NCBI RefSeq assembly: GCF_017916325.1
Contig: NC_090168.1
Location: forward strand, 1,383,143-1,447,142
DNA length: 64,000 bases
Source of the DNA: Leishmania martiniquensis
Lineage: Eukaryota; Euglenozoa; Kinetoplastea; Trypanosomatida; Trypanosomatidae
Reading direction: 5' to 3'
Shown: piece by piece, positions 33,241 through 42,110 of the stretch
Layout: the number at the start of each line of letters is the position of its first letter
Position numbering within the stretch: position 1 is the stretch's first letter
Notes under the pieces: generated by a model
Told to the model about the DNA's origin: nothing
The model's input: the letters and a program-made list of their open reading frames with translations, nothing else
Database searches by the model: none
Translations under genes and position numbers: made by a program

Positions 33241-36200
33241 ATGGCGTCTCGCAAGAAAGGGAATGACATGGCTGGCCACCGCCGCGCATCATCAATGTCT
33301 CAGCTGGGGGAGAGGAATCCTTCATCATTGTCTTCGGGACGCAAGAACAGCAGTGGCCATAAGGCGTCCCCGTCGAGGTCAGGGTCTAACCCTGCACAGC
33401 TCTCGAGCCAGTACAGCAGCGCAGCGCCAGCAGCACCGAAGCTGTCGGCAAGAGGACCTGCTCCACTCTCCGACCCAGCCACCCTTTTTGCGGCTTCGCC
33501 AAGCGACGCCGCGCGAACGAGTGCCAGCGCTGCTGTTGCGGCTTCGCTGGCGGCTCCTAAGGCCACACCTGCTGGCCTCCCCGCCAAGCCCTGTGCCAGC
33601 GGTCCTCCCGGCATGCCGGCTGCTGCTGGGGCTAACACAGCAGACAATGCCGTGCCGGTCACGCCGGACCCTATGGGCGCCAATGGTTATAACTGCATCG
33701 GCTCCCCTGGCTTCAATCAATTGTCTGCGAATGGTACAGCCTCCGTGGGATCCACACCATTTGGGCCAGTAGGCTCAGGCGGATACACTATGGACGCAGC
33801 CAATCAAAACGCCCTTGGCGGTGGCTATGGCTCCATGGGCCCCGCCGGCTACGGCAGCATGAATGGCAACTTGGTGGACAACTACGGCTACATGGGCGGC
33901 ATGGAAAATGGCATGGGCGGTCCAATGGGTTCCATGTATGGCATGGGCGGTCCAATGGGTTCCATGTATGGCATGGGCGGTCCAATGGGTTCCATGTACG
34001 GCATGGGCGGTCCAATGGGTTCCATGTATGGCATGGGCGGTCCAATGGGTTCCATGTACGGCATGGGCGCTCCGATGGGCTCGATGTACGGCATGGGCGC
34101 TCCGATGGGCTCGATGTACGGCATGGGCGGGCCGATGGGCTCGATGTACGGCATGGGCGGGCCGATGGGTTCCATGTACGGCATGGGTGGCCCGATAGGG
34201 TCGATGTATGGCATGGGCTCAATGTATGGTATGGGCTCGATGTACGGCATCGGCCGCACCAACAGCCGCTCAAGCTTTCGCAGCAGCGGTGGGTACATCG
34301 GCGGCTCCTTCGGCGGGCTCTGGCGTGCACCGTCAGGCTACAGCTCGCAACCCAAGCGGGACCTCAGCATCCCGCCGCCATCTTCATCTCTTAAAGAGGA
34401 GGCGCTGGAGGAGAGTGATGACAAGGCGGCGAAGGATGACAGCGTAGACGCGACGAAGGGCTTGGGCGCACAGGCCACTGCGTGCGATGAGCCGAACCCC
34501 AGCGCGGCGGAGACGACGCATGTCGTCGTGGCAAACAAGGCTGCCGAGAAGGAGGAGGGTGTCAACGACCGCTCCGCAGACAAGGATGCAGACGTGAAGA
34601 ATGAAGAAAAGGGCCGAAACCGTGGCATGCCAACGTCGATGGCATCTTCGCACCGCCTTACGAAGCAGGTGAACGACAACGTGCATGTCATTGCCGTGGT
34701 GCCGAAAGAGTCGATGCTGAACCAGCAGGACAAGTCGGTGACAGTGGGCAAGACGGCATACCAGATGGATGAGGTGATGGTGGCCCCGGTTAACATTGAA
34801 AAGTCGGACTTGCTGACGGACATTGTGGAACAGACGCACTGCGGCCACAACGTGTCCATGCTGGCCCTCTGTGGATCACAGCCGTTCGCGGCATGCACCG
34901 ACCCCATCACTGCCGTCGCGAAACGCATGATGGGGTCGTTCGCGGAGGACAAAACACAGGCGACTGAAGTGAAAGCGTCGGCCGTGGCGTTCGCCGAGGC
35001 TGGCAACATCGTCGACCTCCTCGACGCGAACGCGAAGCCGGTCAAGGCGGAGATGGGCTCAAACCCAATCTACGGCCCATGCGTGATGAATACGTCCGAA
35101 AAGGACATCTGTTCAGCGGCTGAGGCGGCTGAAGTTGTGAACCGTGCTGCCGCGGAAGCAACGGGGCAGGGCCTTGCCGTTATTTTGTACAAGATTAAGC
35201 AGATCCGCCCTGTGGTCGGGAGCGGCGCCTCGCCAACGAAGGACGTCTACGTTTCCTCCATGCTGGTGGCAATGGTTGACGATGCAAACACGCAGTATCT
35301 GAGGGTGGCCGACAAGCATGCAACAAGCGAGTCGGCCCTCATTTTCACCAACGCCATCGGCGGCGCTAGTCGCACTGTGGCTATTGTGCAGGTGCCGGAA
35401 AAAGAAGCAGAAGTGCTGGTCAGCGGTGCCCTCGCTTATTCTCAGCGGCTGCGCGACATCAAGAATACACCGACTCGCAGTGGCAACATGAAGCGCTTTA
35501 TCGACTACACCGAGCGCGCTGTGGCGGCCAGCACAAATGCGCCCCCAGAGACTGCCGCGAAGATTGACCGTATGCTAAAGGACGCGAAGGAGCTGCTATC
35601 CAAGCCAGAGCAGACGCCTCTGGCTGCGTATGCTCTGTTGAGTAGCATTTCGCCCCCGGCGCCACCGGAGGCGAAGCATCAGAGCAGCGAGCCCACTGCA
35701 AAGAAGGCTGAGGTGCCGGCCGCCGCCGCGGCCCCTTCGACAACGGCACCAAATGAAGCCGCTGTGCAGAAGCCGGCGGGCACGGCTGCCGCGAAGCCGG
35801 ACTCGGAGAAGCAAGTGCGTCTTGTCGTGTGCGTTGAAGGCACCACGCCGATACCGGCAGAGCGGACAAAGGCGGATGAGGTGATTGTTCGCACCATGCC
35901 GGCTGATGCGCCTGAATCGGAGGTGCTCCAGACGCTGAGCGCCGCTTTCGGGAGTGGCCGCAACGTGGCGCTGCTCTCGGCTGAGACGCAGTTGGGCATG
36001 CCGCTTAGCGACCAGTATACATGGAGGAGCGTCGTCAACATCCTCACGAGGGCGTTCGAGCCTCCACCGGGGAACACGAAGGATACGTTCGTCGAGCTCT
36101 TCATGTCTGTTGTGCTGAAGCGCCAGGTGCTGTGCGATCTCATGGCAGACGGCGAGCCGTCAGCGGGGCCCAAGCCACTCGGCACGGCGACGTCGCCGCT

Positions 36201-37878
36201 CTTTGGCCCGCTTCCTCTCGACACCACTTACAAGACGCTACGCCAAGCGGCAGACGTGAAGCCGGCACTGGAACAGGCGCTAAAGGCCGCTTCAGCCCAC
36301 CTCACAGAGCCTGACTCGATGATTGTCATGACAGCGGTGCTGAAGCAACTACAGACAAATAACGACGTTCTGTTGGCCTCCTTCATGGCCGTCTCCGGGC
36401 CAACGGCGGCTGGTGTGTGCGGCGCCATCTCGAAGAATCCTGACTATTCTCGCTCTCTTCTCTCCTACGCGATCGGTGGCCCATGCATCACAGCGCTGCT
36501 CGTGTGCTTAGGCACCGACTACGAGGCGAGTGACGCGGCCAAGGGCAGCCTGGCCGACATACAGGCTCTGACTAAGCAGCCCAACCACACGAGCCGTGAT
36601 GGCAGCGTTATGGCGTTCATCGATTACGCCAAGAAGGGTCTCGAGGCGCATGCGTCAAAGCTGGCGAAGGCAGAAGGGGAGGAGCGCGAGAGGGTCGCGG
36701 CGGTCTTGAAGCGGCTGCAGATGATGCACGACGACTACCAAGCCTTTCTAAGGTTCCCTGCAGAGAGCATGCCAGCATACTATCTTGGTGACAAGCGCGT
36801 CAGCCCGGCACCACGCCTGAGTAGCGACAAGCCTGAAGAGGTGACCGCTGCAGCTGTGTCGGCGCAGGAGAAGCCGCAGAGGGATGCGGGGCTAAGATCA
36901 ACGGCGCCAATCCGCACTGTTGCGGTTGTCGTCGATGATGATGACGATGCCAGCGGTGAGCCCAACAAGACGACGATGGAGGCAACAGACAAAGAACTGA
37001 TTGTGAGTGGGCAGCACTACACCCTGACAGAGGTGGTGCAGGCAAAGGGTGGGGTGATTCGCTCCGTTGTGGCCGATGAAATGCACAAGATTGTGCTCAA
37101 CGGCTACAACTCCGCCATGCTGACGAGCGACTTTGGCGGCAGTACGGTGGGCATCTCCATGGCGGTCAAAGCGATCACCGTCATCGTGCGCGACCTGCCG
37201 AAGGGCAGCGAAGCATTCTGGTCGGCGACGGTGGCGAAAGGGAACAAGGTGAAAGACATCCTGGCCAACAACGCCCCTTACGACGATCTCCAAATCGCCT
37301 CCTCGCCCCTCTTTGGCAACGTGCCGTACGGCGCGAGCATTGTGCCCGTCACGGAGGCGCAGGTGGAGCCGACGGTGCGAGATGTGCGCAATGAGGTGCG
37401 TGAAAAAGGCGGCATGGGCTACATCGCCGTCGTTCTGCGCATTGTGCAGCCCGACGGCGACGTCTGCGTTTCGTCCTTTCTTGTCGCTCTTGCAGGTGAC
37501 TACATCGAGGAATACGAGAAAGCTGTCGCGACCCGTAGCAGCTCGGCACTACTCGGTACTGCCATTGGTGGTGCGTGCAACAGCATTTACGTGGTGGGCA
37601 TCCGTGGCAAGTCCTGCCAGGCGGCTCAGCCAGTGCTTGAGCTGGCCGCCAAGATGATGCGTGTGCAGAATGGACCCCTCCGCAGCGGCAGCCTGAGGCG
37701 CTTCATTAGCCACACAGAACCGGCTGTGGCGGCGATGCAGCGCAAGATCGAAGCTAGCGGTAGCGCACCGAACCCACAGCTGCTGGCACAGATTAGCCGC
37801 ATCGGTACGATGCTAAAGGACGCGCAGAACATGCTGAGCTCGTCAGGTGGTAGCGCGCCGGCCGTCTACAAGCGCTAA
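33241..37878 (+). CDS. Three-domain kinesin-like pseudomotor protein with the longest GSMYGMGG array
   Basis: This is a 1545-aa protein. The first ATG, at 33241, follows an acceptor-like site and gives a basic Ser-rich start (MASRKKGND). Residues 1-220 are Ser/Ala/Pro/Gly-rich; about 224-338 hold ten 10-residue GSMYGMGG units plus two shortened ones. A charged Glu/Lys/Asp linker follows, then domains at about 478-800, 855-1181 and 1222-1545. P-loop-equivalent segments are GHNVSMLALCGSQ, GRNVALLSAETQ and GYNSAMLTSDFGGST, none with GK[ST]. Later landmarks are SNPIYGP, TSPLFGP and SSPLFGN; AIGGASRTVAIVQV, AIGGPCITALLVCL and AIGGACNSIYVVGI, which closely resemble the SLGGNSKT segment of kinesins; and RSGNMKRFIDYT, RDGSVMAFIDYA and RSGSLRRFISHT. 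Domain 1, with SALAYSQRLRDIKNTP after AIGGASRT, is among the best matches to the kinesin motor C-terminus. Function beyond that is unknown. Confidence 0.93.
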   Translation: MASRKKGNDMAGHRRASSMSQLGERNPSSLSSGRKNSSGHKASPSRSGSNPAQLSSQYSSAAPAAPKLSARGPAPLSDPATLFAASPSDAARTSASAAVAASLAAPKATPAGLPAKPCASGPPGMPAAAGANTADNAVPVTPDPMGANGYNCIGSPGFNQLSANGTASVGSTPFGPVGSGGYTMDAANQNALGGGYGSMGPAGYGSMNGNLVDNYGYMGGMENGMGGPMGSMYGMGGPMGSMYGMGGPMGSMYGMGGPMGSMYGMGGPMGSMYGMGAPMGSMYGMGAPMGSMYGMGGPMGSMYGMGGPMGSMYGMGGPIGSMYGMGSMYGMGSMYGIGRTNSRSSFRSSGGYIGGSFGGLWRAPSGYSSQPKRDLSIPPPSSSLKEEALEESDDKAAKDDSVDATKGLGAQATACDEPNPSAAETTHVVVANKAAEKEEGVNDRSADKDADVKNEEKGRNRGMPTSMASSHRLTKQVNDNVHVIAVVPKESMLNQQDKSVTVGKTAYQMDEVMVAPVNIEKSDLLTDIVEQTHCGHNVSMLALCGSQPFAACTDPITAVAKRMMGSFAEDKTQATEVKASAVAFAEAGNIVDLLDANAKPVKAEMGSNPIYGPCVMNTSEKDICSAAEAAEVVNRAAAEATGQGLAVILYKIKQIRPVVGSGASPTKDVYVSSMLVAMVDDANTQYLRVADKHATSESALIFTNAIGGASRTVAIVQVPEKEAEVLVSGALAYSQRLRDIKNTPTRSGNMKRFIDYTERAVAASTNAPPETAAKIDRMLKDAKELLSKPEQTPLAAYALLSSISPPAPPEAKHQSSEPTAKKAEVPAAAAAPSTTAPNEAAVQKPAGTAAAKPDSEKQVRLVVCVEGTTPIPAERTKADEVIVRTMPADAPESEVLQTLSAAFGSGRNVALLSAETQLGMPLSDQYTWRSVVNILTRAFEPPPGNTKDTFVELFMSVVLKRQVLCDLMADGEPSAGPKPLGTATSPLFGPLPLDTTYKTLRQAADVKPALEQALKAASAHLTEPDSMIVMTAVLKQLQTNNDVLLASFMAVSGPTAAGVCGAISKNPDYSRSLLSYAIGGPCITALLVCLGTDYEASDAAKGSLADIQALTKQPNHTSRDGSVMAFIDYAKKGLEAHASKLAKAEGEERERVAAVLKRLQMMHDDYQAFLRFPAESMPAYYLGDKRVSPAPRLSSDKPEEVTAAAVSAQEKPQRDAGLRSTAPIRTVAVVVDDDDDASGEPNKTTMEATDKELIVSGQHYTLTEVVQAKGGVIRSVVADEMHKIVLNGYNSAMLTSDFGGSTVGISMAVKAITVIVRDLPKGSEAFWSATVAKGNKVKDILANNAPYDDLQIASSPLFGNVPYGASIVPVTEAQVEPTVRDVRNEVREKGGMGYIAVVLRIVQPDGDVCVSSFLVALAGDYIEEYEKAVATRSSSALLGTAIGGACNSIYVVGIRGKSCQAAQPVLELAAKMMRVQNGPLRSGSLRRFISHTEPAVAAMQRKIEASGSAPNPQLLAQISRIGTMLKDAQNMLSSSGGSAPAVYKR
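33911..34210 (+). repeat. 30-bp GSMYGMGG-coding minisatellite, 10 units
   Basis: Ten consecutive 30-bp units in frame. The first five use ccaatgggttccatgta(t/c)gg and most of the later ones use ccgatgggctcgatgtacgg, so the array is made of two homogenised sub-blocks that encode the same peptide with different synonymous codons. Units 5 and 6 carry GA in place of GG. Immediately after it, two shortened units of 18 bp (GMGSMY, about 34211-34246) extend the pattern. Confidence 0.95.
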
Positions 37879-39889
37879 TCGGCAGCGTATAGGCAATATT
37901 GCACATACTATTCTGCACCTATTATCGCCTCCCACTTGCAGCGCCAGCCGCTCTCTTCGTCTCAGCCCTTCACGGCCTCCCCCTTTTCCGCTGTTGTCGT
38001 TGCCACATCATGCGCCTACACTGCCGCACTCTTTGTGCTCTCGTGCGCTAGAGATTCTCTCCTATTCCCCTCCTCACTACTGTCTCCCCTCTCACTTTGT
38101 ATGGGTGCCGGCGTGGGCTGCAAAGGACCTTCTGTTGCTGCTGTGGCTTTTATTTTCTCCCCCCGTCGCCTTTCTTTTTGTATGCGTGCCTGTCCAATCA
38201 TCTCTCTGTGTATATCGCCTCACACACATACCCTATTTCTCTTCTCACTTCACTCCCCCCCCTTTTCTCTTTTTTTGGCCTTTATTACACCGTTGCGTGT
38301 GCTGTTCCAGTGTCCCTGCGGCGATGGCGTCCTCGATCTTGTTTCACACGGATATCTGTCTTGTGCTGAGACGTTCTTGCAGCTCGGTTGCTGTGTAGCC
38401 GCCGAATGTTTTCCCTCTTGGCGTGAGCGCGGCTGCCTGTGCGCTGACGCCTTCGAAGGCGGTCTCTCTCTTTTGCACTGCTCACCCGCTCAGTAGCCAT
38501 TTCTCTACTCTCCCGCTATCCGCCCTCTCTTTCCCTAACCCGCAAAGACAGAGATCTCTCCGCCAATGCTTTCTGTCCTCGTCATTCATCTTTCTTCTCT
38601 TTCTGTCGGTCTCGCCCCTGCTCGAACTGTCAACGCTGAGCGTCGGCCTCAAGGGGGCAATAGCACAAGAGGTGCCACCTAGGAGCACATGCATACTGCA
38701 GAAAATCAAGTCCTGCCAGAGTGCGGGCATGTCTCGGCGAGACGGAGGGGAGAGCCCCAGAAAGGCAAGGCACGAGGGAGATGGCGATCTTGATTAGGGG
38801 TAAATGGAGGAGGCGGGCGGGCAGGGAGTGCCGTGAGAGCAACTACAGAAAGACTTCATATGTGCTCAGCCGCTTCTTTTTATTTTTGGTCTCGTTCTTC
38901 TTCCGCCATATGTGTTTTTCCGCTTGTGGTATCGAATGGTGGGCGGGTCTTCTCTGCTTCGTGCTCGATGTGGGTCTCTTTCCTTGGAGGAAATAGGGCG
39001 TACATTCCCCCCTTCCCCCTCCGTGCGATGTCTGCCTATTCATTGCGTCGCACATGTGCACACCCTCTGTGTTTGCTTTTTCATACGCCCACCCCCTTCC
39101 CCTTTTTTCCCTTTCGATTTTTGCGGGCGTATGTGCATACGCTTAAGTTCGCGTGGCGTGCATGCCGTTAGCGGCTTCGCTTTTTTTCCTTTTGAGGTTT
39201 GCTGTTTTGTTTCCATCCCCCCCCCAACGTGTTGCTGCGCTCCTCTTCAGACCGGTCCGCGTGTACACGGCACTTCATCGTTCTGCTGTCTCATGTCTTT
39301 TCCTTTGAGCATTTTCGCGCTGCCGTTCACATATGCGCTCGTCCGCTGTCTTTTACCCTCCCCCTTTCCTCAGCGCCCTCTGCCCCGATTCCTCCTTGTT
39401 CGACTGCAATGACAGTGGTTCGCAGCTGCTGCTTTTACCTACCCCCATTTGTACCTGTGTGAGTGCAAGTATGCGCGTGTGTATGGGCACATCACTGTGA
39501 CGCCTCTTGTTCGTTGTCAAGCGCCTTCGGCCAACCGTTCGTGCACAGATGACTGGGGAGAGGAAGAGGAGGAGGAAGAAGGGAGGAGCAGAGATGCTAC
39601 ACACGCGGGCGAAAGCTCCAGTTACACATATGCTTGTAGACATATAAGGAAACCACGAAGCAAACGAAGCGAGGCTGTCTGAACAGCCTCTCTCGTTGTC
39701 GTGCTTCGGCTTGCGTGTGTATGCGTTTATGTTTGACAGCAAGCGCTTGCTTCATCTAATGTCAGCCTCCCACTCTTACCTGTTTGCACATGACATCGCG
39801 CTGACTGATTTGTTTCCACCGCTTGCTCAAATTGGTCTGAGTCTCTTTTTTTATTTTTCGCCGCGTATACTTCACGGGTGTTGAACCCT

Positions 39890-40620
39890 TTCATGGCAGG
39901 GAAGGCACCGCTCTCAGTGCGTGTGGCACCTTGGCGGTAGCTCAGTGCCTTACTCTGTGTGGGGGAGAGCCTTGAGCCATCGCAAGGAGGACGCACTCGG
40001 TGGCGACCGGCATGATAGGACAGCGGCTGTGAGGCGACCTGCGAGGTGGCGGGGTGCGTAGGATATTCGGCAGAGGCGCTCCTTCCACGACGGAGGGCAA
40101 CGCTACTGCCATGCGTGCGTCTACGGCCGCCTCACACCGCGCGGTGATGGGACTGCAACGGGTCAGGTAGGGCGAAATCGCACCCCAGTTTCACGGATGC
40201 ATGGCTGCGGTCAAATATGTATGTGTAAGTGTAGAGGCGTGCATGTTGCTGTAGTCCCTACTCTCTGTATATAAAAGTGGTTGTCGTGTGGCTGTGAAGG
40301 ATATATGCTCTCGACGAGCAGCTTACATGTTGGTGGATGCACTGACTTGCGCTGAGCTTCATTGTCTGCAGCGCTGTCTGGGGCTTTCGATGTTCACCGC
40401 TTTAGATGAGCGCGCGCGTGAGAGTACCTTCATTCCGCATGGCGCCCAGGGGCAGCGGTCCTCCTCCAGTGACCGATTTTGGCTGATGCCAGGCCTGGGG
40501 GGAGTTCCTTCCGTCTTGCTCACAAAGTTGGCCCAGGCGGCACTGAGCCGGCTCAGGGAGGTGAGGGAGACGTTTCGCTGAGGCTACAGGTGGGTGTGCA
40601 GTGACTCAGCACGCACACAT
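39890..40620. mobile_element. GC-balanced island, candidate degenerate retroposon (SIDER-like)
   Basis: About 700 bp that lack the pyrimidine bias of their surroundings, lying roughly 2.0-2.7 kb downstream of the 1545-aa gene. Position and composition resemble decayed short retroposons of Leishmania intergenic DNA, but I cannot confirm a family signature or target-site duplication by eye. It includes an 84-codon frame (ATG 40327 to TGA 40579-40581) with a fairly protein-like Leu/Ala/Arg-rich sequence, which could be the reason for the balanced composition instead. Confidence 0.3.
40327..40581 (+). CDS. Possible small ORF, 84 aa
   Basis: ATG 40327 opens 84 codons (MLVDALTCAELHCLQRCLG at the start, a Leu/Ala/Arg/Glu-rich helix at the end, roughly KLAQAALSRLREVRETF). 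The composition is less noisy than typical spacer frames here. There is no good pyrimidine tract with AG directly upstream; a TATA-like stretch at 40268-40274 is probably irrelevant. No family is recognised, and it lies in an island that may be a decayed mobile element. Confidence 0.2.
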   Translation: MLVDALTCAELHCLQRCLGLSMFTALDERARESTFIPHGAQGQRSSSSDRFWLMPGLGGVPSVLLTKLAQAALSRLREVRETFR

Positions 40621-41156
40621 CGGATGTAAGGCGCATGATCTCATCTGCAGGTAGGGCTGAGGGTGCTGTGTGCAGCTTCTATTCTGGCTCTGACGCGCGT
40701 GGATTCCTGTTTCTCGGAAGGCAGGCAGCGTATGCCGTATCTGACTTCGCATTTACACACCCATTTCCTTGCAGTCGCACGCTTGCGACTTGCCATGGAG
40801 AAGGTCCCCATCCTCTCACACCCTCCTTTCTCCCTCCTCTCCCCGGACGCCGCGGCACCTGCGTTTCTTTTTTTTTTCGGTGTGTGATGTTTAGCTGCAC
40901 TCAACTTTCTTCTCATCACGCATGGCGCACCGCATCAGGCAAGCATGGGGGAATATATGTGGAGTGAGAGGGAGGAGGAGGGGGAGGAGAGAAGCGGCCG
41001 AAGCGCCTTTGAGTCAAACATGTGTATTTTCTTTTGACTCTTTCCCTTTCCTTTTGTCGATGTGCGCGTGTGTGAGTGTGAGTGCCTCTCATGCTCGCGT
41101 GGCACCGGGCTCTTGTGATCGCCCCACGAGGGAGAGAGAAAGAGAGCCCCGTCCAG

Positions 41157-41174
41157 TATATATATATATATATA
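41157..41174. repeat. TA dinucleotide microsatellite
   Basis: Perfect TA run of nine repeats in spacer about 940 nt upstream of the gene at 42111. Confidence 0.9.
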
Positions 41175-41938
41175 CTAAGCGGGCACACTAGGGGGGCAGT
41201 CAACAACAAGAAAAAAGGGAGAAGGCAAAGAACCCATCGTACGCGTGCCCCTACTCGTCGGATGCGCCCGCAAACTGAGACTCATTTTTTTCTTTTTTTC
41301 GTTGGCGGCACAGCAGCGTTTTTGCGCCATCCTCTTTTGCGCCTCCCCCAGCCGCTTCTCTCTGTGCCCTCTGTTTTTGAAATGGCAACTTCAGGGAACG
41401 AGGCATCGTTAGACGGACAAGCGTGTCAAGTGAGACGAGGCGTGCGGCCCTAACGCCCCTTGGGCATGCGCGTGTGAGCCGCATGCGAGGCGCGCTTGCA
41501 CAGAGAACGCGAAGCCCGTTTTTCTCCAGGTTTACGAGTGGGGTTGTTTCTCTGCTTCATGCAGCGCTTTGCTGCCGCCTCCATACAATCTCGAGAGGGG
41601 CCAGCAGGAAGGTTTCGTGGTGGTGGTGTGGCGGAACGGAGCTACAGATACACCTTTTGCCGCCCTGTCTGTAGTTGCTTCTATCCTCTTCTCCCTGTCT
41701 CTCTCTTCATCTGTTCTCCCGCGGCTGACTCGTTGTCTCGCTGTCCTTGCCTTCTTCTGCTCCTTTTGTCACTATCTCTGCCCTCCCTTACACGCGCACA
41801 TCATTGGAGCAGCTACGCGCTTCACACTGCCGCTATAGCGTGTCTTCTCTCGTCCATTTGAGGTGTGATTTACTCTTCGAGCTCTCTCTTTCTGTTTTCA
41901 ACTTCATCTCTGTGCGGATCGGCGCCGTATAGGTGTGC

Positions 41939-42003
41939 TCTCCTCTTTCCCTTGTCGCTCCGCCTTTCCCATCGTTATCTTCACGCGTTTGCCATCTTCG
42001 CAG
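41939..42003 (+). promoter_or_regulatory. Candidate trans-splice acceptor for the gene at 42111
   Basis: A tract of C/T-rich sequence from about 41939 to 42000 is followed by its first AG at 42002-42003 (context tcttcgcag), about 108 nt before the ATG. Confidence 0.5.
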
Positions 42004-42110
42004 ACGCGCGCCTCCTGCACGCCTCCTCTCCTCCCCACGCACGCACACACACAGCTGCTCATTTCCTCGCCAGCCCTTCATCTACTCATTCTCGCTTTAC
42101 TGCCGTAGTC

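Larger units (their letters stand above)
37879..42110. other. Intergenic region, 4.2 kb
   Basis: The spacer is pyrimidine-rich at 37900-38650, 39020-39450, 40780-40900 and 41660-42080. A GC-balanced island at about 39890-40620 (listed separately) contains an 84-codon open frame. A TA run lies at 41157-41174. No other coding evidence. Confidence 0.6.

Noticed and set aside
33911..34210. Collagen-like or silk-like identity for the GMGG repeats
   Set aside because: There is no Gly-X-Y periodicity of three, and the decapeptide does not match known silk, elastin or collagen units. It is described only by composition.
39938..39949. TAGCTCAGTGCC, resembling a tRNA A box
   Set aside because: The last bases do not fit the A-box consensus, no B box (GGTTCGANTCC) follows at the right distance, and no cloverleaf could be built.
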